A stretch of 64,000 bases of DNA, taken from contig CAZDGF010000002.1 of the NCBI GenBank assembly GCA_964505065.1, forward strand, positions 27,528 through 91,527, given 5' to 3'. Shown piece by piece: positions 33,006 through 40,479 of this stretch. Position 1 is the first letter of the stretch. Each line of letters opens with the position of its first letter. The stretch comes from JABMMZ01 sp964505065 (GTDB taxonomy: Bacteria > Bacteroidota > Bacteroidia > NS11-12g > UBA955). The position numbers and the translations under genes were made by a program. The notes under the pieces are model-generated. The model was given only the letters and a program-made list of their open reading frames with translations, had not been told where the DNA came from and searched no databases.

Positions 33006-33192
33006 TTGAGCCTCCTTTCAATTTTGTCAAGTAGCCACCCAATGCAATTATTGCTGGAATAATTAGCTTGTACCAGTCTTTAGAAATAACGAAAGTAGAA
33101 AAGTCAATAGTACTCCATGCGGTTGCAATAGCAACTGCTGCACCCATTAAAGTGCTAAAATACGAACGCCAGTTTCTTTTTATTTTTGTCAT
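32992..33192 (-). CDS. Small membrane protein, probable holin (66 aa)
   Basis: The ATG at 33192 starts MTKIKRNWRSYFSTLMGAAV. Two hydrophobic segments (about residues 11-28 and 39-57) are separated by a polar turn with Asp, and the ends are charged. Size, topology and overlap with the amidase gene fit a class II-type holin. A longer frame reading upstream to 33330 passes through the tRNA gene and is not real. Confidence 0.65.
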   Translation of the reverse strand: MTKIKRNWRSYFSTLMGAAVAIATAWSTIDFSTFVISKDWYKLIIPAIIALGGYLTKLKGGSSEAN

Positions 33193-33259
33193 TTCTTTTT
33201 TAAATTTCTGCGAGGCTGCTACTTGTAAACTTTCACAGCCTCTTCTTTTTATAGTGTTG

Positions 33260-33333
33260 TTGCGTAGGCAGGACTCGAACCTGCGACCCCTTGGGTATGA
33301 ACCAAGTGAGCTAACCATCTGCTCTACCACGCA
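33260..33333 (-). tRNA. Prophage-encoded tRNA with CAU anticodon (Met type)
   Basis: The 74-nt minus-strand sequence folds perfectly: acceptor TGCGTGG/CTACGCA (one G-U), D-stem GAGC/GCTC, anticodon stem CTTGG/CCAAG with loop TTCATAC, and T-arm GCAGG-TTCGAGT-CCTGC. The first pair is T1-A72, so it is not a standard initiator. Elongator Met or, if lysidine-modified, Ile(AUA) are possible. It lies between the capsid-side gene at 33352 and the holin-like gene. Confidence 0.93.
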
Positions 33334-33351
33334 TATCTTTACATGCGCTGC

Positions 33352-33756
33352 TTATTCAGCAGGCGCATTAAGTTGTTTAATTTTTGCTTCGCCAGCTTCT
33401 AAAACGCTTTTGCGCTCTTCGCCCACCATTAAAGTATCTACTTGCTCTACGGTGGTAGCTTCTTTAATTTTTGCAATTACTTCTTTTGCTGTGGCTACCT
33501 TTTCGCCATCGGCAACAGAGCCTGTATTATCATTTGCCTCTTCAGCAGCTGTAGGTTCTAATATTGCACCGCTTACCAATGCACCCTCTAAAGTGCCTCT
33601 TCTAAATTCAAATACGGCATTGCTTGCTAATTGGCTGGCGTGTCCTTGCGCTTCCATTTTGCTGCCATAGCCTGTGCCATCTGTGGCTATAAAAACTATA
33701 TCTAAAGCATGGTGTGTGCTAAATAGTTCTTGGGCTTTTTCTTGTAATTTTTCCAT
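33352..33756 (-). CDS. Hypothetical head-region protein (134 aa)
   Basis: This acidic 134-residue protein begins MEKLQEKAQELFSTHHALDI. Residues 1-65 look folded (DIVFIATDGTGYGSKMEAQG), then a low-complexity Ala/Glu/Thr linker and a helical tail follow. It lies directly downstream of the capsid gene, where Mu-like phages carry head-decoration or completion genes. The two-part layout would fit a decoration protein, but nothing proves it. Confidence 0.55.
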   Translation of the reverse strand: MEKLQEKAQELFSTHHALDIVFIATDGTGYGSKMEAQGHASQLASNAVFEFRRGTLEGALVSGAILEPTAAEEANDNTGSVADGEKVATAKEVIAKIKEATTVEQVDTLMVGEERKSVLEAGEAKIKQLNAPAE

Positions 33757-33848
33757 TATATTATTGGTTTAATTGTTTACGCTTTGTACTACCAATAGCC
33801 CAAACCGCTATAAACTGGTGTTGGGCTACTGGCAGAACCAAATAAATA

Positions 33849-34943
33849 TTAACTTGCAGCTTCTACAATGGCTACCACACCAATGCCGTCTTTACGGATA
33901 GCACCGCCTGCTCTAACAGACATATTCAATGTGCCACCCAATTGAGTGCCTTGCTCTGGGTTCCAATATACTTTTACTGGACCTACTGCTCTGCATACTA
34001 AGCTGTGATCCCAAATGAGCAAACCGCCTTTATCTGTAGCTGCTGTAATAGCACTCATTTTCTTTTTCACTTTGTTGGTGTCAAACACACCTGCCATGCT
34101 GCGTTTCATAAATTTAACACCGCATATTTCGCCAACTACGCCTTTTTCTAACAATCCGCTTCTACCTGTTTTATTGTAGTCAATAAAATCTGCAATGCGC
34201 AATAATTGTGCATATTGAATGCTGTTTATTAAAGCATATCTATCGCCAGTGCAATCCTGTCTATCTAAAAGCTCGCACGCTTTTATAATATCGTCTTTAG
34301 CAAGCTCTCTTCTGTTGCCAGTTGCACCTTTGTGCGTTAATGAGCCAGTAGCAGTTAATGCACCTGTAGTGTCTATCAAATTACCAGCTATGGTAGGCTG
34401 CCAATTAAAACACATTTCCTCTGCTATTTTCACATTGATAACTCTTGTATGAGCATTAACTACAGCTTGCCTTTTATCAAATGAATTGATAATAGCAAGC
34501 TCATCGTCTATTCTTTGAGGTAGCGTAGCGTGTCTTACAATGGTGTAATCCAAGTCATCATCTACATTCTCTGTTACAGTAAGTGGAAACGAAGTAGGAT
34601 TTGTTATAACAGCAGGGTCGTCTCCAGCAACACCTTTTCTTACAGTCTTTCCATCTAAATAAATGCCATCATTTATTGAGTGTAAATAAAACTCGTTGTT
34701 TGGCGATAGCTTTTCCTCTGCCTCTCTTTTAAACTTTATAACCAATGGCAAAGCGTATGCGCTTACATTGTTATAAAATGGCACAATACTATCTGCCACA
34801 GCCAATACGCAGCCTGTTACACAACCTGCCTCAAAGGCTGGCAATGTACATTGTGGGTCTATGGCTGTTGCGCCAAAATGGAATACGCAGCCAAAGAACA
34901 ATGCAGTGGCTATAATGCTGAATAATTTTGCTAATTTTTTCAT
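33849..34943 (-). CDS. Major capsid protein
   Basis: At 364 residues and directly downstream of the protease/scaffold gene, it is the capsid candidate. The helical spine (NSFDKRQAVVNAHTRVINVK, about residues 152-171), YALINSIQYAQLLRIADF and KFMKRSMAGVF resemble HK97-fold coat proteins of Bacteroidota phages. Oddly, the first 27 residues (MKKLAKLFSIIATALFFGCV) look like a Sec or lipoprotein signal peptide, which a cytoplasmic capsid should not have. No later Met gives a sensible start. Confidence 0.65.
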   Translation of the reverse strand: MKKLAKLFSIIATALFFGCVFHFGATAIDPQCTLPAFEAGCVTGCVLAVADSIVPFYNNVSAYALPLVIKFKREAEEKLSPNNEFYLHSINDGIYLDGKTVRKGVAGDDPAVITNPTSFPLTVTENVDDDLDYTIVRHATLPQRIDDELAIINSFDKRQAVVNAHTRVINVKIAEEMCFNWQPTIAGNLIDTTGALTATGSLTHKGATGNRRELAKDDIIKACELLDRQDCTGDRYALINSIQYAQLLRIADFIDYNKTGRSGLLEKGVVGEICGVKFMKRSMAGVFDTNKVKKKMSAITAATDKGGLLIWDHSLVCRAVGPVKVYWNPEQGTQLGGTLNMSVRAGGAIRKDGIGVVAIVEAAS

Positions 34944-34998
34944 GGGTATATTTTTTCTTTACTTTTTTTACTTTTAATAATTCTTAATTACACTGGGC

Positions 34999-35487
34999 TT
35001 ATCTTTCGTATTTCTCGCCATAGTAGGTTTCAAATAACTGGTCGTGCACCTCGTTGCTCAAAGCATCTAAACCTTTTTTATCTTTTTGTTCCCATTCGGC
35101 ATAAGTCCACGCTTTGCGGTCTTCAGCTATGCCATTGGCAGGTGCAGCTGCTTTTTTGCCATCGCCACCCAATTGGTTGTTAATATCTACACGAGCAGAT
35201 ATTTTACCAATCATATCGGCAGTAGCTTCGTAGTTGTTTTTTGCAAAACCTTCATATTTGGCTTTTTCAGCTTCAGTAATTTTTCCTTCTTTAATGGCAT
35301 TGGCTATTAAAGTGGTAGCCTTGTTAGCCACTTCAGTTTCCTGTGCTGCTTTCAAGTCGTTAATGGCTTTTGCATTGTCTGCAAAGGCTTTATTTACTAC
35401 TGCTTCAAACTCTGCATCAGAGCTGTTTTCGGTTAGGCTGTGTGCTACTGCGTAAGCAGCCAACACACTTAATATTGATTTTTTCAT
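34999..35487 (-). CDS. Nested scaffold protein (internal start, gpZ-like)
   Basis: An internal ATG at 35487 (Met227 of the protease) would give 162 residues, MKKSILSVLAAYAVAHSLTE..., mainly helical and charged. In Mu the scaffold gpZ starts inside the protease gene in frame, and the same is likely here. Its first 18 residues again look signal-peptide-like. No Shine-Dalgarno is visible, as usual in this phylum. Confidence 0.5.
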   Translation of the reverse strand: MKKSILSVLAAYAVAHSLTENSSDAEFEAVVNKAFADNAKAINDLKAAQETEVANKATTLIANAIKEGKITEAEKAKYEGFAKNNYEATADMIGKISARVDINNQLGGDGKKAAAPANGIAEDRKAWTYAEWEQKDKKGLDALSNEVHDQLFETYYGEKYER

Positions 35488-36165
35488 TGTATTGTCGTGG
35501 GTTATGTTTTGTAAGTTAGGTATGCTAATATTGTTATACACCTGCCAAGCTTCCTCTTGGTTTTTAAAGTTTTTAGGAGCTATATTTTTAGTGCCTTTTT
35601 CTGCATTGGGTATTACTCTATCTGCTATTTTTAGCTTTACGCAATCGGCAGGTGTAAACCATTTATCTACACTTGGTTTGAACCATTCTTTAACTACATT
35701 TTCGGGCTGTCCTGTTTTTTTAATAAAAATAGCTAAAGCCTTTTGCTCTTGCTGTTCTAATAGCTCGCAAATGCCCTCTATAAATTCTTTTTCGCCATAC
35801 GCACCCGCTTTAGGTCTGTGAGTCATAAAGCTGGCATTTTCGCTTATTTCTACAGTATCGCCACCAAGCACTAAAATACCTGCCATACTCGCTGCCATAC
35901 CTATAATTTTAACATTAAATTTCATAGGGCTGGCTTGCATGTGGTCGTATATTGTAAAACCCTCACTCATACTTCCACCGCCCGAGTTAATTAGCATATC
36001 ACATTCTCTATGCGTTTTAGATAGCTCATCTATTACATCTCTAAATGACTTATAGTTAATCTCATCGTATTGCCCAATGTAGCCATCGAGTATAATACAA
36101 GGGTTGGCTGTTGTGCCATCGCTTGCATTTACTATGCTATACCATTTTTTAGAATTATCTGCCAT
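34999..36165 (-). CDS. ClpP-fold prohead protease with C-terminal scaffold
   Basis: Residues 1-190 of this 388-residue protein form a ClpP/S49-like protease: catalytic Ser93 in GMAASMAGIL and His116 in SFMTHRPKAG, with the Gly-rich LINSGGGSMSEG oxyanion region. From Met227 on it is a helical, charged scaffold with an Ala/Gly-rich end. This matches Mu gpI, where the scaffold is nested in the same frame. It matures the capsid from within the prohead. Confidence 0.85.
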   Translation of the reverse strand: MADNSKKWYSIVNASDGTTANPCIILDGYIGQYDEINYKSFRDVIDELSKTHRECDMLINSGGGSMSEGFTIYDHMQASPMKFNVKIIGMAASMAGILVLGGDTVEISENASFMTHRPKAGAYGEKEFIEGICELLEQQEQKALAIFIKKTGQPENVVKEWFKPSVDKWFTPADCVKLKIADRVIPNAEKGTKNIAPKNFKNQEEAWQVYNNISIPNLQNITHDNTMKKSILSVLAAYAVAHSLTENSSDAEFEAVVNKAFADNAKAINDLKAAQETEVANKATTLIANAIKEGKITEAEKAKYEGFAKNNYEATADMIGKISARVDINNQLGGDGKKAAAPANGIAEDRKAWTYAEWEQKDKKGLDALSNEVHDQLFETYYGEKYER

Positions 36166-36212
36166 TATTTAACGCCACAAAATTGAATTTAGGTAAGCAC
36201 ACTAAAAAAAAA

Positions 36213-36310
36213 TCAATTACCAAGTCATACTTTTCTATGTACTTTTCACATACTTTTATATGAATTGGTAACAGCAAATTTCAGTAAGGATAAAAGCCTT
36301 ACCATATTTG
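36213..36310. promoter_or_regulatory. Divergent late-operon control region
   Basis: Between the leftward protease operon and the rightward terminase operon lie three direct repeats, ATACTTTT (36227), GTACTTTT (36239) and ATACTTTT (36250), spaced 12 and 11 bp. They are flanked by the inverted pair TTACCAA (36215-36221) and TTGGTAA (36265-36271). CATATTTG at 36303-36310 is one base from the -7 consensus and lies just before the terminase ATG at 36318. A late activator may bind the phased repeats. Confidence 0.55.
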
Positions 36311-36317
36311 CACCACA

Positions 36318-36737
36318 ATGAAGAGCGAATTATCTAAAAGCGATAAAAAAGACCTTGCAATGCACTTGTTTTATGATACAGACAAGAGCCAAAAGGAAAT
36401 TGCAGACTTGCTGGGCATTTCCGAACGCACAATGAGCCAATGGAAACAAGCTGGTATGTGGGAGGAAATAAAACAAGCACAAACTGCAACATCAAAAGCA
36501 ATTATTGTAAACTTGTATAAGCGCATTTTCGACCTATCTACACAGCCCAATAAAGCAGATGAGATAGTAAAGTTAAGTAGTGCAGTAGAGCGATTGAAAG
36601 ACCAAAAAATTACGCTCCCTCAATACATCAATGCTTTTACAGATTTGTGCAAACATTTAATAAGCATTAACCACCCTTTGCTAAAGGAAATTAACAAAAT
36701 TCAAAACGATTTTATTTTAAAGAAAATAAATGAGTAA
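36318..36737 (+). CDS. Terminase small subunit-like protein
   Basis: A 139-residue protein with an N-terminal HTH (KSQKEIADLLGISERTMSQWK, residues 25-44, here in two parts: KSQKEIADLLG and ISERTMSQWK) and a helical C-terminal half. Mu-like phages encode such HTH proteins directly upstream of the large terminase. It binds phage DNA to start packaging. It overlaps the large subunit gene by 8 bp. Confidence 0.75.
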   Translation: MKSELSKSDKKDLAMHLFYDTDKSQKEIADLLGISERTMSQWKQAGMWEEIKQAQTATSKAIIVNLYKRIFDLSTQPNKADEIVKLSSAVERLKDQKITLPQYINAFTDLCKHLISINHPLLKEINKIQNDFILKKINE

Positions 36738-38337
36738 ACAACTGCCCGCAATTGTAAAGCGCACCCATGATGAATGGATAGAGTTTTGTAAAGAATTACA
36801 AAGCGGCAGCTTTATTCCTATTACAGATACCAAAGAAAAGCAACAAGCACGCAAAGCCAAAGTGCTAAAGGATTACAATTTTTTTGTTAAAACATACTTT
36901 AGCAAAACGGAAAACAACAATGGCATAGCCGATAGCGATTGTGCCTACTTTCATATAGATGCTGCAAATAACGTTTTAAAAAAGCCTGATAAACTATCTG
37001 TATTTGAGTGGCCGAGAGAACATGCCAAAACTGTACACGCCTGTTTAATTCAACCAATGTGGCTATTAATACATGGCGAACTGGACGGCATGATACTGCA
37101 AAGCAGAACAGCAGATATGGCTGCCAATGCACTTGGCGATATACAAGCACATTTAGAGTTTAACGAACTATTTAAGCACGACTGGGGCGAAATGTTCAAC
37201 TTTGGAAGTTGGGCAGATGGCGATTTTACAACAAAAGACGGTATTCGTTTTTTATCGCTTGGCAGAGACCAAGCACCGCAAGGCGCACGCAAAGGAGGCA
37301 GAAGACCAAATTTAGCTGTGTGTTCAGATTTTGACGATTACGAAATTGTAAACAATCAAAAGCGTGTGCGCAAAGTGGTTGAAATGATATTTGGTGCTTT
37401 AATCAATGCTTTAGCAATTAAGAAATGGCGCATAATTGTGGAGGGAAACCGCATACACCCGCAAAGTATTTTAGCCCATGTGGTAGGCGATATTAAGCAG
37501 GGTATTCCAAAGCGAGAGGGTATTTACCATTCTAAAGTGTATGCTACCCAAAATGCAAAAGGGCAAAGAGCCTACTTGTCTGAAGGCGGTTTGCCAGCTT
37601 GGAAAGAGCGATATACAGTAGCGCAATTAGCAAAGCGATTCAATACTATTGGTGTTGTAAAAACCAAAGCTGAATTTTACCATGAGCATAGCGTGGAGGG
37701 CGAGATATTTAAAGAAAGCTATTTCCAATGGAAACCAATGCCAAAAAAAGATTGGAAAGATTACATTGTTATTATTGGCTACTTCGACCCCAGTTTTGAA
37801 GATACGGTTACGAGCGATTACAAAGCTGTTAGAATTTGGGGCTTAAAAGCCAATGGCGAAAAGCATTGTCTTAAATCTTTTTGCCAACGTACAAATTTAA
37901 TCAATGTGTTTCGCTTTATGAGCGAGTTTGACAATGAATTGCCAAAAGGCATAGGTGTAATTTGGTATTGCGAAAATCAGTTTTTCAATCGCCCAATTGC
38001 AGATGCGTTGGCAGTGCATAACGATAGCTTGGAAGCGCAAGGCAAGCGCACACTTGCTATTATTAAAGATATGCGAAAAAAAGAGCATAAGTTCACTCGC
38101 ATTATAAAAATGGAGCCCGAATACTGCATGGGCAAAGTGTACTACAATTTAGATGAGATGCACAATAACGATATGATAGATGCCAATAACCAATTAAAAG
38201 GCATAGAGGCAGGTTATAACTCGCCCGATGATGCACCCGATGCAGACGAGGGCAATTGGTACTATTTAGACCAACACAAACCAAGCAGAAACTTTACACC
38301 AATAATAGGCAAAAGAGACAGACAAATTTTATATTAA
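36730..38337 (+). CDS. Terminase large subunit (Mu gp28-like)
   Basis: A 535-residue protein. The ATPase half has a deviant Walker A, EWPREHAKTVHA (about residues 93-104), and the Q-rich SLGRDQAPQGARKGGRRPN block before LAVCSDFDDYE, the Walker B-like strand. The nuclease half has the RNase H-like IIGYFDPSF (Asp about 353) and C-terminal acidic DDAPDADEG (about 498-506). It powers DNA packaging and cuts concatemers or, in Mu, host-flanked DNA. Confidence 0.85.
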   Translation: MSKQLPAIVKRTHDEWIEFCKELQSGSFIPITDTKEKQQARKAKVLKDYNFFVKTYFSKTENNNGIADSDCAYFHIDAANNVLKKPDKLSVFEWPREHAKTVHACLIQPMWLLIHGELDGMILQSRTADMAANALGDIQAHLEFNELFKHDWGEMFNFGSWADGDFTTKDGIRFLSLGRDQAPQGARKGGRRPNLAVCSDFDDYEIVNNQKRVRKVVEMIFGALINALAIKKWRIIVEGNRIHPQSILAHVVGDIKQGIPKREGIYHSKVYATQNAKGQRAYLSEGGLPAWKERYTVAQLAKRFNTIGVVKTKAEFYHEHSVEGEIFKESYFQWKPMPKKDWKDYIVIIGYFDPSFEDTVTSDYKAVRIWGLKANGEKHCLKSFCQRTNLINVFRFMSEFDNELPKGIGVIWYCENQFFNRPIADALAVHNDSLEAQGKRTLAIIKDMRKKEHKFTRIIKMEPEYCMGKVYYNLDEMHNNDMIDANNQLKGIEAGYNSPDDAPDADEGNWYYLDQHKPSRNFTPIIGKRDRQILY

Positions 38338-38338
38338 A

Positions 38339-38635
38339 ATGGATAAATTAACACCTATACAAATTGTAATTGCATTGATTACAGGCGGTGCATTAACTGC
38401 TATAATAAATAAGCTTTTGTTTTCTAAAAAAGATGTTGCAGATATTGGTTTGGAATTGGTAAAAGAAATGTACCGCCAGCATGAAGATATGCGAGCCAAA
38501 ATAAACGAAATCTCAAAAGAACTGCAACACTACGAGAACCAATATAAGGGGCTACTAAAGCAGCATAACGAATTGCAATTAAAATACAATACACTTAAAA
38601 AAGACTTTGACAAACTAAAAAATCAAACCAAATAA
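38339..38635 (+). CDS. Small membrane/coiled-coil protein (98 aa)
   Basis: The start MDKLTPIQIVIALITGGALT is a single membrane helix, followed by a long charged coiled coil (about residues 35-98) ending in Lys/Asn. It is packed 1 bp after the terminase stop and 1 bp before the DUF1320 gene. Its layout resembles phage lysis Rz-like or head-scaffold helper proteins, but the position among head genes gives no clear role. Confidence 0.5.
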   Translation: MDKLTPIQIVIALITGGALTAIINKLLFSKKDVADIGLELVKEMYRQHEDMRAKINEISKELQHYENQYKGLLKQHNELQLKYNTLKKDFDKLKNQTK

Positions 38636-38636
38636 T

Positions 38637-39053
38637 ATGGCATTAATATTTTTAACAAACGATGACTTTGGCGTTCAAATACGCACACAGATTTTAAACA
38701 CCATCAATCAATCCGACCCCACCAAAACAGAGCGTGCAGAACTCGATGCACTTGCTGAAATGAAAAGCTACCTAAATGGTCGATACGATACAGCTTTAAT
38801 TTTTGGAGTTACAGGCACAAACAGAAACGCCCAAATTGTAATGTATTGCATAGATATATTGCTATACCACCTGCACAGCAATATTAGCCCTAACAATGTA
38901 CCCGAGCTGCGAGAGAAAAGATATGAGCAAGCCATTAGTTGGCTAAAAATGGTGGCAGCAAATAAACTTAACCCCAACCTGCCAATTGTAGAGGGGCAAG
39001 AGGGCGGAAACTTTGTAGGAGGTAGTAATAAAAAAGGAAGCAGTCGTTGGTAA
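38637..39053 (+). CDS. DUF1320 head-tail joining protein (Mu gp36-like)
   Basis: A 138-residue protein with ALIFLTNDDFGVQIRTQIL at the start, AEMKSYLNGRYDTALIF in the middle and a YCIDILLYHLHSNIS helix with REKRYEQAISWLKMVA, the normal DUF1320 layout. In Mu, gp36 lies among the head-tail connector genes. It precedes the portal gene by 16 bp. Confidence 0.78.
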   Translation: MALIFLTNDDFGVQIRTQILNTINQSDPTKTERAELDALAEMKSYLNGRYDTALIFGVTGTNRNAQIVMYCIDILLYHLHSNISPNNVPELREKRYEQAISWLKMVAANKLNPNLPIVEGQEGGNFVGGSNKKGSSRW

Positions 39054-39069
39054 ACCAATTAATAAGAAA

Positions 39070-40479
39070 ATGAAAATTTATAACCCATTTAAAAGCCTTT
39101 TAAACGGCACAAAAAAGCAAGACAATAACCTCGAAACTTTTGACGTGGACGACCTAATGGATGCCTTAAAAAAGCACCCAAACAATGAGGAGGTTAGAAA
39201 CCAAATGCAAAAAGCATTTAAAAAAGACCCTGCAGGAGTTTTGGCAAGTTTGGTTCGCTACCAGCACAGCATGTGGAAAAAAGATGTGGCAGATTGGCTC
39301 TCCGCTCGTGAGCTTGCATTAGATGTAAACTATCCTCGCAGAATAGAACTGGTAGAGTTTTATACCGATATAGAGCAAGACGCTTTTATTTATGGTATAG
39401 TACATAATAAACGCATACTAAAGGTAAGCAACAAAAAGTTTAGAATAGCCAATAAAAAAACCAAAAAAGAAAACGAGGAGCTAACAGATTTGTTGCAAAC
39501 AAAATGGTTCAACGATTTTGTAAAATATGCCATGCAGTCAAAGTTTCATGGCTACTCTTTGGTGTACTTTAGCGATTGGAACGAGGGCAGAATAGCAGGC
39601 ACAAAATTGGTTTATAGAGAGCATGTAAAGCCTGAGACTAATATGATACTTAAAAATGCTGATGACGAAAGAGGTGTAATATATACCGATGCGCCATACA
39701 GCAATTATTGTATAGGCATAGGCAATGCGGACGACTTGGGGCTTTACGAAAAAGCAGCTATACTCTATATTCTCAAAAAGCACTCGTGGGGCAATTGGGA
39801 CGAGTTTGAGGAGCGTTTTGGCATTCCATTGCTTTGGGCAAAAACAGCCAGCAATGATACAAAAGTAAAAGGTGCAATAGAAAAATGGCTAAAAGAATTG
39901 GGCAGTGCAGGGTATGGTATTTTTCCTGCGGATGCAGATTTGAATATGACAGAAGCCAAGACCTCCGATGCTTTTCAAGTATTTAACGAAAAACGCAAAG
40001 CTGCCAACGAGGAACTTGAAATATTGCTTACAGGGCAACGCAGGGTTACATCTGAAAACGGCACTTATGGCAAAGAAAAAGCAACACTGGAGGAGGCAGA
40101 GGAGCTAACTACAGACGATAAAACATTTATAACCCATTTGGTAAATAATCATTTATTGCCATTGCTTAAAATAAACGGCTATCCTGTACAAGATGGCGAC
40201 ATGTTGGAATGGGACGAAACCAAACAACTAACACCTACAGAGCAATTGGCTATTTATACAGGGCTTAACACTATGGGCTTTGAATTGGATAGCAAGGAGA
40301 TAGAAGAGCGATTGGGCGTTAAAATATTGGGTAAAAAAGAAGATGTTGCAAATGGCGAAAAAGCCAATGGCGATGACGAAAAGAAAAAGAAAAACAAAGC
40401 TGCTGCACCTGCCAATAAGTATGATGAGTTTATAGAAATGCACTTAAAAATAAACGAGCTATACAACGATGTGCATTAA
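39070..40479 (+). CDS. Portal protein (DUF935, Mu gp29-like)
   Basis: A 469-residue protein with the DUF935 features: WKKDVADWLSARELALD (about residues 60-76), a central FEERFGIPLLWAK (about 248-260) and GYGIFPADADLNMTEAKT, then the VTSENGTYGKEKATLEEAEE clip/wing part. The C-terminus is a Lys/Ala-rich tail. The portal forms the dodecameric vertex through which DNA is packaged. It overlaps the MuF gene by 11 bp. Confidence 0.85.
   Translation: MKIYNPFKSLLNGTKKQDNNLETFDVDDLMDALKKHPNNEEVRNQMQKAFKKDPAGVLASLVRYQHSMWKKDVADWLSARELALDVNYPRRIELVEFYTDIEQDAFIYGIVHNKRILKVSNKKFRIANKKTKKENEELTDLLQTKWFNDFVKYAMQSKFHGYSLVYFSDWNEGRIAGTKLVYREHVKPETNMILKNADDERGVIYTDAPYSNYCIGIGNADDLGLYEKAAILYILKKHSWGNWDEFEERFGIPLLWAKTASNDTKVKGAIEKWLKELGSAGYGIFPADADLNMTEAKTSDAFQVFNEKRKAANEELEILLTGQRRVTSENGTYGKEKATLEEAEELTTDDKTFITHLVNNHLLPLLKINGYPVQDGDMLEWDETKQLTPTEQLAIYTGLNTMGFELDSKEIEERLGVKILGKKEDVANGEKANGDDEKKKKNKAAAPANKYDEFIEMHLKINELYNDVH

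Noticed and set aside
33193..33330. N-terminal extension of the holin-like frame (starting MVEQMVSSLGSYPRGRRFES)
   Set aside because: It is the translation of the tRNA gene at 33260-33333; the real start is the ATG at 33192.
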